Assembly (NCBI RefSeq): GCF_932526225.1
Contig: NC_064045.1
Span: forward strand, 14,626,442-14,690,441
Direction of reading: 5' to 3'
Origin: Nematostella vectensis
Taxonomy: Eukaryota > Cnidaria > Anthozoa > Actiniaria > Edwardsiidae
Length of the DNA: 64,000 bases
Below the pieces are notes generated by a model. It searched no databases. It was not told the origin of the DNA and was given only the letters and a program-made list of their open reading frames with translations. How positions within the stretch are numbered: the stretch's first letter is position 1; each line of letters begins with the position of its first letter. This document shows, in pieces, positions 9,545 through 20,069 of the stretch. Position numbers and translations under genes: made by a program.

Positions 9545-10435
9545 TAGCATAGCGAGACCCAAGGAACCCAAGACGCCCAAATAGACCTGTATTTTTTTTC
9601 ATCCTCTATCTCAGCGAGCTGTGCGTGGCGTAACCGTATTACAGGCCTGGGATCCTGGTTATTGTCCTCCCCATTAATGCGCGGGTCGGAATACCTTGCA
9701 AGAGTGTTGTACAGCATATTCGCCGGAAATATCGGTGCTTGGGGCCTTCGGGTTCTTTACAGCCTTCCGTAAAAGCCTTGTGCTGCCATACCGATTGGGT
9801 AATCCGTATGTATGGTTTCCTTTTTGTTCTTCAGGCCGGGTTCGATCCCAGGCCAATGGCATTTTTTAATTTTTTTGTTAAATTCTTTTTTTTTTACTTA
9901 GTGCTAAGCCCCCTCAATCCTGCATAGTTTTGCGCAAAAATAATAAGAAGAAAAACAGACCAAAAAAAGGGAAGCATACATAGAATGCTTAATTGGTGGA
10001 GAGAAGAGGGGTATTAAGGAAATCTAGGTTTCTTATTACCATAATGACAACAAAATCAAAGGGGAGGGGCACTCTCTTAATACAATATTGCAGTTGTTAC
10101 CTATTATTGAATAAGCTGGTAACATGTCTTTGTTTACCAAACAAGGTCTATTTCTGAGACAAGCAAACTCGAGGAAGAGTGTTGAAAGAACAGGTGAGTG
10201 TTAAAAGACAAAAAATAACTGATTAGAAAACTACTGTAGATTCCTCTGCACCTAGATAATAACAAACATCATTTTGTTTGTTATTTAGGAGGGAAGAGAC
10301 AAGCTCTACGAGGTCATTGAGAAGTAGCATGGCGAGACCCAAGGAACCCAAGACGCCAATTTAATATTGTCCATTTAATGCCCATTTGATACGCCCACGT
10401 AATACGGTTCTTTACAGCCTTCCGTAAAAGCAATT
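9545..10435. repeat. Two blocks repeated in the same order
   Basis: Block A (GCGAGACCCAAGGAACCCAA) occurs at about 9551 and 10331. Block B (GGTTCTTTACAGCCTTCCGT) occurs at about 9749 and 10408. The spacing between A and B differs (about 200 versus 80 bp). This looks like two fragments of one dispersed element. A tRNA B-box-like motif (GGTTCGATCCC) at 9839-9849 follows the first copy, so a tRNA-derived SINE is possible, but no A box was found. Confidence 0.55.
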
Positions 10436-11269
10436 TGCTGCCAAAAACACGGACAAAAAACAGAGACCGCCTTCCTTCACTCAAGTCCCAACCAGTCAAG
10501 TTCAGATACCGCTGAGCCAAGTCGGTAGTTTCCAACAATGCACAGCGGTGTATTTTGAGTCTAGCGATAGCGATGGAATTGATCTGCTTGGCGTTGGCTT
10601 CTTGTTACGGCCCTGGACTAGCCTTCCAATACAAAAGTTGCCACTGTAAAGAAATTCACTTTTAACTAGAATGGCACAGTTTAAGATAACTTTTTGGAGT
10701 CTTTTTGATAACATTTATCTAAAAAAGTGGTGTGGTAGGTTAGTCTACCTCAGCCAGGATACTAAGGATGACACAGGCCTGGCATATAATATATCTTGCA
10801 AAATTAGCTTGCTAGCTTTTACTGATTATTTGTATTCGAATTGTTCCTAAAAGATAACTAAATATGGATAAGATAACTAATAAATGTGGAACATTTTTGC
10901 CACCCAACGTTATTCAAATATTGTTTTTAGGCTTATTCTGGGTTCCTTGGATTTGGAATTTCTTGTTTGGCTTCGGGGAAAAAAGACAAAATGGGTAAAA
11001 AAAACTGTTATGAGAATGGGGGGAGGGTTTGCCCGCCTCTCTGTTAATTAAGGACTTCTATGATGCAATACAGGCATAGGGGCCGGAAAGGAAATTTTTC
11101 TGTTCATCTTTATACATTTCCCCTCCAATGTATCCCGGTAGTGTTTCTTGATTGACGTACATTTTTTGAAAATTACATTTTGTGAAAATGAAAAATAAAG
11201 TAACTTGAACCTGAACTTCGCGAAATAAAATCTCTTCGATCGCATAAAGACTCGCAAAATGTGCAACCG

Positions 11270-11345
11270 TGATATGTAGAATACATGGGTATGTAAGAGG
11301 GAGAGGGGGGGAGGGGGGGTTGGGGTATGTAAGGGGGAGGGGGAC
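11270..11345. repeat. Short G-rich duplicated segment
   Basis: GGGTATGTAAGAGGGAG and GGGTATGTAAGGGGGAG flank a G-rich core. It is low complexity with no gene content. Confidence 0.6.
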
Positions 11346-11950
11346 TGGCAGCTGGCCAAGAAAACGACAAGCGACTAAGAGAAAGAGCGACCGCCATTTT
11401 ATGCTCTGAGTAATTCAAAGAATCCTTTTTGAACGGCTAGCTCAAGCAAGTCACTGAAAAACTTTCAATCAAATATTATCAATAAAGTAGCAGACTTGTG
11501 GGTGCTTATTTTCTTGCAAAAGAAATTGTTAACAAACATGGTTGATCGGCATTCTTTAATCTTGCTCATAGTTCGTCATCTCTACAGTACTACGAGTGTA
11601 CACATAACAAATACAAGATATAATATGGCTTGTATATACATGAAGCAGAAAAATACCATAAAAACATCTTCTTTAAAAACATATGCAACAATCTAATAAG
11701 AAATATATCAGAATATCTTTTCTTTAAATAAGTTAAAAAGAGAGTTATATCTAAAGTTTATACTACTCTACAAATAAATACCTCTTACATCACAAGACAT
11801 CGTATGCTCTATATGCAGTTTAGTTTGAAACAGAATCAACGAATCGATATTCTATTGTCCAGTTTCGAATTCGCAGGACATAGTCACCAAGGACCCGTAA
11901 TAAATCGTGAAAACATTGATCTCTTTACCAGACCTACTCATCCGCCATTC

Positions 11951-12167
11951 TTACGTTGCGGGGGGGATTGGTTCGAGTTGATAAGCGAACAGCATGCTGG
12001 GATTATTGTAAGAGACGCAAGTTATGGCACCGTAAGCTTATTGATTGAATACTGAAGAAAAGCTGATTATCTTTCTTAGATTCACATCAGGAATTAATTG
12101 GCATCCCCTAAAATCCTCCCAGCATGCTTTTCGCTTATCAACTCGACCCAATCCCCGCGCAATGTAA
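11951..12167. mobile_element. Foldback element with ~51-bp inverted arms
   Basis: The left arm 11951-12002 and right arm 12117-12167 are near-perfect inverted copies (TTACRTTGCG outermost, CAGCATGCTGGGA innermost), with a spacer of about 114 bp. This fits a small MITE or foldback element. No clear target-site duplication was found. Confidence 0.75.
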
Positions 12168-12199
12168 AAATTGCGATGGGAAATGCAGGGCTGCACCCC

Positions 12200-12356
12200 T
12201 GGCATATCGCTGGACTAAGATCCTAATATTTCACTTCTACTATAAGCGTTCATGTACTCGCCACAACTATTTCTTGTCACATCGCTGAACTAAAATCCTA
12301 ATATTTCACTTCTACTAGAAGTGTTCATGTACTCCCCACAACTATATCTTGTCATA
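12200..12356. repeat. Two-copy 75-bp direct repeat
   Basis: ATCCTAATATTTCACTTCTA occurs at 12220 and 12295, and the flanking bases (TATCGCTG/ACATCGCTG through CACAACTAT.TCTTGTCA) are also shared. It lies just beyond the PH gene's 3' end. Confidence 0.85.
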
Positions 12357-12600
12357 TTATTGGAAAAGAACCATTACATTGTTCTACATTGAAATAAAAA
12401 AAAAATATAATGTGGGAAGACGGTGCATACCTAAATCTCTATAATTTTGAGACAATGTTTTCTCTTGGTATGACTAAAAAGACAAAGGGCTAACGCTCTG
12501 AACAGTAAACGAAACTACTCTGTTTATCATAGTAGGTGTAAAACATATAACATTTCAAGCCTTTGTTGATTTTTTTTTTCATTCTTTCCTTCCTACTCTT

Positions 12601-13315
12601 CTAGTACCCTTTCTCATCTAACTGTTTCAAGAACGCTCTCAAATTTGTAAAAGCTACCTCACATGATTGAGGTATGATCAAATCTGATCCAGTCTGCTTG
12701 GACGTATTGCTTTTATCTGATGGCGACCCACCCCTCCCATCCATGTCATGACCCAGTAATACCTTTATTTGATCAGCAGCATAAACATCCCCTATAGGGG
12801 AAGGCAGGGGATTTCCTTTGTCTTCCTCGGCCTTCTCGACTATCTCAGTTTCTGGCTCGTTCTCATCAGTATCGCTCTCACATATTAGAGACAGGGTTTT
12901 CGGATCTCTATCGGATAATAAAGTAACCTCACTGACCCCATCACCAGAATCTTTTCTTTCTTTATGGCTGATAACCGTCGCATATGTCGCATCACAAGTG
13001 CCATTGTTAGCCATTCCTAGTGCTTCCCCAATACTCTCATATGTTTGCTCAATCTGGACTCCATTAATTCCAGGTTCCCCTGCCAGTCCGTATGTTCCCA
13101 GCTCTGTGCTTCCTGGCGAGTTATTTGCATCTTGAGTAACAGTATCTGATGGTGTGGTGCTAGTTGAGAGTACACTCTTTTCAGAAGATACTGACAGTGA
13201 GGGACCGATACTTTCATAGCCAGCCTCCTTTTCTTGGAAAACAGGTTCCTCTACCTGGTCATAGATGTCATCTTCATCAAAGCTTGGTTGGCTCACAGTG
13301 CTTGGACTTTTCTGG
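12601..13315 (-). CDS. PH gene exon 5 (acidic tyrosine-motif tail)
   Basis: Residues 117-354. Acceptor ATTTTCAG|CCA. It starts QKSPSTVSQPSFDEDDIYDQ, then GYESIG, TYESIG and TYATV, a Ser/Thr-rich acidic region, and ends with a TAG stop at 12601-12603. The spacing YDQV-x11-YESI resembles a paired tyrosine motif. Confidence 0.88.
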
Positions 13316-16300
13316 CTGAAAATACCAGGGAAAAAGGTTTTGTCTGAGTGTGGTAAATTGGATTTGTCAAGAGAACATAATATATCTTATGCTCTCTCGA
13401 TTTCGCTTTGAAGAACCTAAGATTACACACGTTCACAAAAACTACAAACAAAACAACAACAGACAACAACAACAAATAAAATACAGATAGTGGAAAGACT
13501 GGTGGGTGGCAAAACAGGCTGGCAAGCAAGACAGACGAACAGACATAAAATACAAATAGGTAAAAGAAAAAAAGAAAAGACAGACAGAAGGATGGACAGA
13601 AAGAGAGAAAAGAGATAGATGGATGGAGAGATGGTGCCAAATGAAAAGTGAGATAAAAGGACAAACAGAAAAGAGATAGATAGACAAAGTGACAGACAGA
13701 AAAGACAGATAGATAGACAAAGGGACAGACAGAAAAGATAGAAAGATACATGGACAGTCGAATGGGCAGACAAAAAAGTAAGACAGGTGAAGGGACGGTT
13801 TGGAAAGACATAAAAGACAGACAGGGAATGGATGGATGGACTGTTCGATAGACGGACAGACAGACAGAAAACTGCGAAGTAACTAGATAGTAACCTTAGC
13901 TTGGCCCTGGAGCCTGAGAAGCTTTTGATTTGCATTGCTTGACGCAAGACGCTCACCCAGTCGGTCACAAGTTCAGGAGTAGGGGCGCTCTGGAAAAACA
14001 CAAAGAAATTGCACAATATATCATAGTAACAATGTCAGAGTTCCGAGAAGACACCAGAAAAAAAATTCAATGTCATCTTGAATGGTCTGCAAACTCACGC
14101 TCATTAGTTTCAAGTGACAAAATACATAATTACTAGAAAACCTTACCAGTATATTGAAAATACTCACCAAGCATACAATCTGACCCCCCCCCCCCCCTTT
14201 CACTATTGGAAATCATGAATTGGATCCAACGCTGTCCACACCTTCTTTCGCTTAAAGCTTGTTTGATAATGGGAAGTAACTGAAAACTCTCGATCTGGTA
14301 TCACCCCTCTTATTGGATAGCCTAACTCCATGGCACACTAGCTTGTTAATAGAAATTCTCACCAAGTGGTATGTTCTGTTCCCTGTGACAATCTGGAAGC
14401 CATTGTTGATCACCTTGACTGGATTGACTGATTTCGCTCTTGACAGGTCAATCAGACCAAGCAGGTTCTCTTGCTGCAAGGAGAGAAAGGTGTAGGGGGA
14501 GTTATAGTCAAGCATATAGCATGTTATTGTTTTTGGTTTGTATATTTTGGATACCGCCTCCATAAATAGACTTTTTTACATACACTACAATACCTGATGA
14601 TTCTCTAATGCTTTACCACATATTTATAATCTTCAACTTCTAATTTGGAATTTCCGTCTGCGTGTGTTTCAACGATCCCAAAGATATCATGCTTTTTAAT
14701 TGTGCTTAGAGAATCAACATGGTGGAGCTTATTCTTGAGGGTTTGGCTGTTGTAACCATTCATGTTCCAACAGCCAATTTTAAGTCAGAGTATAGTCAAT
14801 CAGACCAAGCAGGGGAGAGGGGGGGTAGGGGGAGTATAGTCAATCAGACCAAGCAGGGGAGAGGGGGGTAGGGGGAGTATAGTCAATCAGACCAAGCAGG
14901 GGAGAAGGGGGGTAGGGGGAGTATAGTCAATCAGACCAAGCAGGGGAGGGGTGGGGGGTACAGTCAATCAGACGAAGCAGGGGAGAAGGGGGTAGGAGGA
15001 GTATAGTCAATCAGACCAAACAGGGGAGAGGGGGGTAGGGGGCGTATAGTCAATCAGACCAAGAAGGGGAAAGGGGGGTAGGGGGAGTATAGTGAATCAG
15101 ACCAAACAGGGTAGGGGGTAGGGGGAGTTATAGTCAATCAGACCAAGCAGGGGAAAGGGGGGTAGGGGGGGGGGGGGTAAAGTCAATCAGACCAAGAAGG
15201 ATAGGGGGGTAGGGGAGTATTATAAATCAGACCAAGCAGGGGAGAGGGGGGTAGGGGTGAGTATAGTGAATCAGACCAAGCAGGGAAAGGGGGGTAGGGG
15301 GAGTATAGTCAATCAGACCAAACAGGGGAGAGGGGGGGTAGGGGGAGTATAGTCAATCAGACCAAGAAGGGGAAAGGGGGGTAGGGGGGGTAAAGTCAAT
15401 CAGACCAAGAAGGATAGGGGGGTAGGGGAGTATTATAAATCAGACCAAGCAGGGGAAAGGGGGGTAGGGGTGAGTATAGTGAATCAGACCAAGCAGGGAA
15501 AGGGGGGGTAGGGGGAGTATAGTGAATCAGACCAAACAGGGGGGAGGGGGGTAGGGGGAGTATAGTCAATCAGACCAAGCAGGGGAAAGGGGGGGTAGGG
15601 GGAGTATAGTGAATCAGACCAAACAGGGGAGAGGGGGTAGGGGGAGTATAGTCAATCAGACCAAGCAGGGGAAAGGGGGGTAGGGGGAGTATAGTGAATT
15701 AGACCAAGCAGGGGAGAGGGGGGTAGGGGGAGTAAAGTCAATCAGACCAAGAAGGATAGGGGGGTAGGGGAGTATTATAAATCAGACCAAGCAGGGGAGA
15801 GGGGGGTAGGGAGAGTATAGTGAATCAGACCAAGCAGGGTAGGGGGGGGGGGGGGGGGTAGGGGAAGTTCAGTCAATCAGACCAAGCAGGGGAGAGGGGG
15901 GTAGGGGTGAGTATAGTCAATCAGACCAAGCAGGGTAGGGGGGGGGGGGGTAGGGGAAGTTCAGTCAATCAGACCAAGCAGGGGAGAGGGGGGGTAGGGG
16001 GAGTATTGTAAATCATACCAAGCAGAGGAGAAGGGTAGGGGGAGTATAGTCAATCAGACCAAGCAGGGGGAGGGAGTAGGGGGAGTACAGTCAATCACAC
16101 CAAGCAGGGGAGAGGGGGGGTAGGGGGTTAGGCTTGTCCTAACTGTGCTCATGGACTGGTTGTAGTTAAAATGCTACAGCATTCTAGATGACATACTGTT
16201 CTTTCTGGTGCTTTGTAATAAGTAAGTTGCTTGCCCTCAAGATAAAACCACCTTCTCCTGTAACCCTGGTAACAATCAAAACACAACTATATCATAAAAT

Positions 16301-16919
16301 AACAACAACAATAATAAAAAAATTGTATCCTTACCCCTCCCCACTTCACCTCCATGTATCGATGTGAAGAAGAAAAATATGCGAGGGTCATTCAAAAACT
16401 GTGACGTAAGAAATAAAATTGGAATTCGATATATTTCGACGTTCGTAAAATAAGGCAACCATATAACAGTAGGACATAATTGTTTTTAAAGATTATTTTT
16501 TAAAGAGATTATAAAATCGGCATTTGACCTATAATACAGTACAACAATCGGCATGTGCATTATTTCACACTATCTGAACCACGATTTAAGATTTGTATGT
16601 GGATTTATCAAGCGTTCACCAAATATTTTCTTTGAGGTGTAATGAAGTTACGAAAGTAAACAAAGCGAAACTATAATTTATCATAAAGTTAATAAGAAAG
16701 GCGAAGTTGTATTAGCACATCAACACTTGAGGTAAACATGTTATGGTTTTAAATTTGATTTATAACCTAACCACCGATCATTCAATCTTGAAAAGATTCG
16801 ATAGAATCGCATCAAAACAAAAAGTTTATTTACTTAATTTGCCTACTCACCTCAAAGAATCTTTTCCCTGCTTTCTCTAGTACGCCTTCAAATTGAAGCT
16901 CCTTTGTTTGCCCCGCCAT
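12601..16919 (-). CDS. PH-domain protein with tyrosine-motif tail (adaptor-like)
   Basis: Five exons (16919-16851, 16267-16193, 14473-14363, 13989-13895, 13315-12601) give about 354 residues. Residues 9 to about 105 form a pleckstrin-homology domain: EGVLEKAGKRFF, YRRRWFYLEGKQLTYYK, LLGLIDLS, GFQIVTGNRTYHL, and the final helix ELVTDWVSVLRQAM with its invariant Trp. The rest is acidic and probably disordered, with YDQV, YESI twice, YATV and YAAD motifs that resemble SH2-binding sites after phosphorylation, and it ends in a short helix-like stretch (NLRAFLKQLDEKGY). PH domains usually bind phosphoinositides or proteins at membranes; a signalling adaptor role is inference. I do not recognise an exact orthologue. 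The exon 2 donor is the weak point. Confidence 0.86.
13540..13875. repeat. GACA/GATA-rich low-complexity tract
   Basis: Degenerate (GACAGACA/GATAGATA) sequence in the intron upstream of exon 5, starting about 20 bp downstream (transcript sense) of the exon 4 donor. It produces long spurious antisense frames. A similar tract is at 21900-22440. Confidence 0.85.
13895..13989 (-). CDS. PH gene exon 4
   Basis: Residues 86-117: SAPTPELVTDWVSVLRQAMQ and a basic linker. This is the C-terminal helix of the PH domain. Acceptor TTTCCAG|AGC, donor CTAAG|GTTACT, phase 2. Confidence 0.88.
14363..14473 (-). CDS. PH gene exon 3
   Basis: Residues 49-85: QENLLGLIDLSRAKSV through GFQIVTGNRTYHL. Acceptor CCTTGCAG|CAA, donor CACTTG|GTGAGA, phase 0. 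The 18 bases at 14448-14465 reappear in every unit of the upstream array. Confidence 0.88.
14780..16135 (-). repeat. ~43-bp G-rich array copied from the PH exon 3 acceptor
   Basis: About 30 units of roughly 43 bp (variable G runs). Each holds TCAATCAGACCAAGCAGG, identical to exon 3 bases 14448-14465, plus GGAGAG..TAGGGGGAGTATAGTC, which matches the pyrimidine tract and intron just upstream of the exon 3 acceptor (14475-14515). The copies have lost the CAGCAAGAGAA acceptor segment, so the sense strand of a typical unit has no AG. On the plus strand it is G-quadruplex-prone. Confidence 0.93.
16136..16159. repeat. 20-bp sequence shared with 17832-17851
   Basis: TAACTGTGCTCATGGACTGG at 16140-16159 recurs at 17832-17851. 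One copy marks the end of the 43-bp array and the other the start of the 70-bp array. Confidence 0.8.
16193..16267 (-). CDS. PH gene exon 2 (3' end uncertain)
   Basis: Encodes GYRRRWFYLEGKQLTYYKAP, the second and third PH strands. Acceptor TTACCAG|GGT, phase 0. The best-looking donor (AACA|GTATGT, exon end 16197) would leave phase 2 and break the frame into exon 3. Ending 4 nt later at TAT|GTCATC keeps the frame. A missed microexon is the other explanation. Confidence 0.75.
16851..16919 (-). CDS. PH gene exon 1
   Basis: Residues 1-23, MAGQTKELQFEGVLEKAGKR and FFE. The start ATG is at 16919-16917, in CCCATGG context. Donor TTTGAG|GTGAGT, phase 0. Confidence 0.85.
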
Positions 16920-17830
16920 GGGCTTGTTGACCTCAGCTCTCCGTTGTCTGTTTATGAACAAGATTGTGTTCGTATGTGATCGAGTGTTCGGTGACTTCTG
17001 GAATGTCTTCAGTCTTCAGCGTTGATCTCACGCGGAAATAGACAAGCTAGCACCAGACTCTTTCGGTTTAGTGGGCTTCCTTTCTACAAGGGGGGGGGGG
17101 GGGGGGGGAGGGGGGGGTTCCGCAAGGCTGCACGGAAGTATACCTACAACAACATGCTATATACAGGGTCAGGCCTAGGGGAGGTGGTATCAATATAAAA
17201 CATATGGTTAAAATGTGTAAGGTAGAGGTGTTGAATTTATTTTTGGCTGTCTTTGGACACCAACCACACACCACACATGGTGGATCTAAAAGAATGAGGT
17301 GGTTAGCTGTCTCTACTGGAGGCAAAGCTTACCTTATGGTGCAGGGTCTAAGAGAGTTGCCTTTATATTCTTTCATTTGCAGCTATGGAAAACTTAGTAC
17401 CTTTATGAGTTGGCCATTGTTTATTGTCAAAAAATCAAAATAACAGGTCAATGCTTACAACACTGCTATCTATAATTTTTACAGTGGTATCCATAAACTT
17501 GTTATTAAATTATTTTTGTTTTAATTTGATCATAGAGCATCTATTATTCAAAGATAATTTGATTTCATGTTGATTAAGAACACACAGGTTGGCATTCAGT
17601 TAAAGAAGAAAGCACACACTGTAAATAAATAAACTTGAATAGGGGAAGCTTTTCAATCTCGTTGCAGCTGGAATGCTTAATTATGAGAGTGCAGATTTAG
17701 ACATGGTCGAGTTAAAGGCTTAGAAAGCGCCTTAGTCAGTCGCCATACAACTCATATCTGACCGGAGAATGAGGGCCTTGGGTCTGGGAGAAGTCATTCA
17801 ATATTCGGAGTCCGCTCCCCCGTGGAAGAG
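16920..17830. other. 5' flank of the PH gene
   Basis: Probable promoter and 5' UTR of the PH gene. It contains poly-G runs at about 17090-17117. No protein-coding exon or core promoter motif is recognised. Confidence 0.5.
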
Positions 17831-17851
17831 AATAACTGTGCTCATGGACTG

Positions 17852-18630
17852 GAAGCGAATATGAGTGACAGGGAGGGGCAGTGGGCTACTGAAGATAATA
17901 AAAGAAAGAGGTGGATGGGTATGAGCGAATATGAGTGACAGAAAGGGGGGTGGGCTACTGAAGATAATAAAAGAAAGAGGGGGATGGGCGGGAGCGAATA
18001 TGAGTGACAGAAAGGGGGGTGGGCTACTGAAGATAATAAAAGAAAGAGGTGGATGGGTGGAAGAGAATATGAGTGACAGGGAGGGGTGGTGGGCTACTGA
18101 AGATAATAAAAAAAAGAGGTGGATGGGTGGAAGAGAATATGAGTGACAGAAAGGGGGGTGGGCTACTGAAGATAATAAAAGTAAGAGGTGGATGGGTGGA
18201 AGAGAATATGAGTGACAGGGAGGGGTGGTGGGCTACTGAAGATAATAAAAAAGAGGTGGATGGGTGGAAGAGAATATGAGTGACAGAAAGGAGGGTGGGC
18301 TACTGAAGATAATAAAAGAAAGAGGTGGATGAGTGGAAGAGAATATGAGTGACAGGGAGGGGTGGTGGGCTACTGAAGATAAAAGAAAGAGGTGGATGGG
18401 CGAGAGCGAATATGAGTGACAGAAAGGGGGGTGGGCTACTGAAGATAATAAAAGAAAGAGGGGGATGGGTGGCAGAGAATATGAGTGACAGGGAGGGGTG
18501 GTGGGCTACTGAAGATAATAAAAGAAAGAGGGGGATGGGCGGGAGCAAATATGAGTGACAGGGAGGGGGTAGTGGGCTACTGAAGATAGCACAAGCAAGA
18601 GATGGATGGGCGGGAGCCAAAATGACTTAA
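17852..18630. repeat. ~70-bp tandem array with acceptor-like units
   Basis: About eleven units (AATATGAGTGACAG, then GTGGGCTACTGAAGATAATA, then GAAAGAGGTGGATGGGTGGA). On the minus strand each unit reads TTTCTTTTATTATCTTCAG|TAG, a pyrimidine-rich 3' splice-site look-alike. It lies between the HID1 stop and the PH gene. Confidence 0.92.
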
Positions 18631-19425
18631 GACTGAAGTTGAGAAGTGGGGGCTGAAGAAATTTGTTTGCATTTTGTTTTGCTTCACGGGTTTTGAAAAC
18701 CAATGGAATGCGCATGAATTTGGTTTAAAGTAAACAACACTACCCATGGATTTGAAATTTATTAATCAGTTTTACATCTTGACCAAGGAAAACTAAACAT
18801 TATTTTCTCTATTTCGACTACCCCTTTTCGTTTATTATCTTTTGAATTTAATTGTCAACTTGCAGGCTGCAATATATATACTCGATGTACAATTCATTAT
18901 ATATGTACACAGCAATAGAATTAAACTGGAAAACCATAACCAGTAAGAGTAAGGAGTTATTCCGCCTGCGCCATCTATATAAAGGGAAAATCACTCGACT
19001 TTTTTGCTCGCAAACGGCCTGGACACCAGGCAGTCCATTTTTGACATGACAATCACCATACGGGTACTTCATTGCATCAAGCTAAATCCCCTTGCTATAG
19101 TTGGGCATACTACTTCAGCAGTAATCCAAGCAGAGCTAGAGTGTAAACTAGAATGTAAACTGGAAGAATTTCACTACGCACAATGTGTTGACACAAGTGT
19201 GCTGTCATAAATAAATATCACAGGCTTTACGTTAAAAACACTTCATTGACTTGCACTTCGTGACGTTGTATTAGAATTTGAATATTTAGTGGTATAGTGC
19301 ATGGAAAAGTCTACATAATACATAAATTTTAATACTTTAATTATAATAATCTTCCCTTTATAAGTTTCTTTTAAACAAATAAAACACATTTGTACCAAAC
19401 GACTTTAAATCAAGAAGTGAAATTA
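18631..19425. other. No gene recognised; possible HID1 3' UTR or intron
   Basis: AT-rich sequence with AATAAA polyadenylation-type motifs on the minus strand (TTTATT at 18758 and 18831). If the HID1 3' UTR is spliced, this could be intron; otherwise it is intergenic. Confidence 0.4.
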
Positions 19426-19429
19426 CCGA

Positions 19430-19805
19430 ACCATGACCAAGCGATCCTCTCCCCACCCTGGGAAGTAAGAACAAATATGTCCTCACCACAACCTTGTAAG
19501 TAAGAACTAAGTAATCCTCAACCCACCCTGGTAAGTAAGGAGCAAGTGATCCTCTCCCCACCATGGCAAGTAAGAAAAAAGATGTCCTCGTCACAATCTG
19601 GTAAGTAAGAAATAAGTAATCCTCGACCGACCCTGGTAAGTAAGGAGCAAGTGATCCTCACCCCACCCTGGCAAGTATAGAGCAAGTGGTCCTCAACCCA
19701 CCCTGGCGAGTAAGAACTGAGTGATCCTGACCCCACCCTGGCAAGTAAGGAGCAAGTGATACGCACCAAACCCTGGTAAGAAAGACCAAATGATTCTCAC
19801 CTTAC
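19430..19805 (-). repeat. ~36-bp array with 5' splice-site-like units beyond the HID1 stop
   Basis: About ten units of roughly 36-39 bp (CCACCCTGGCAAGTAAGGAG type). On the minus strand the HID1 3' UTR runs into AATGCGTAAG|GTGAGAATCA at about 19800, and units repeat GGTGAGGATCACTTG. This suggests a 3' UTR donor copied into an array. Confidence 0.8.
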
Positions 19806-20005
19806 GCATTCTTAATGAGCATCAGTGCTTAATTACGCGTACACAGACAACATGTATTAATTAGTGGATGACATGCGAATGACAGTTCCCAAGCGCAGAC
19901 CCTTCCCACTAGTCAATATCTACATCAAGGCAGGGTTTGACTTTTATCCCAGAGCAAATGCGTAAAATATTAAGTAACAAAACTGGCACTAAGCATAGTG
20001 TCTGA

Positions 20006-20069
20006 TCAAACTCTTTGTATCTCAAACAGCTTGACGTCCGTGTCGTACCAGATGGGAGGGTCAATATTC
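20006..20069 (-). CDS. HID1: HID1 exon 26 (C terminus)
   Basis: Residues 759-779: NIDPPIWYDTDVKLFEIQRV then TGA at 20008-20006. Acceptor TTCTCAG|GAA. This is the near-invariant end of the family. Confidence 0.98.

Larger units (their letters stand above)
9198..12600. other. Intergenic region between the anoctamin start and the PH gene end
   Basis: This holds the anoctamin 5' flank. No exon of a known family is recognised; the short frames share segments that occur twice (see the 9545-9775 and 10325-10435 repeat). A hairpin element lies at 11951-12167 and a two-copy 75-bp repeat at about 12200-12356. No TATA box or other promoter element could be assigned with confidence. Confidence 0.5.

Noticed and set aside
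9838-9850. tRNA gene suggested by GGTTCGATCCC
   Set aside because: No A box, no cloverleaf and no acceptor stem could be built; at most a SINE relic.
9454-9862. Minus-strand frames of 62-87 residues upstream of anoctamin
   Set aside because: They contain segments that recur in another frame at 10.3-10.4 kb, pointing to a dispersed repeat and not a coding exon. No family motif.
13423-14016. A 197-residue minus-strand frame
   Set aside because: Only its first 32 codons (PH exon 4) are real. The rest is read-through into GACA-rich low-complexity intron.
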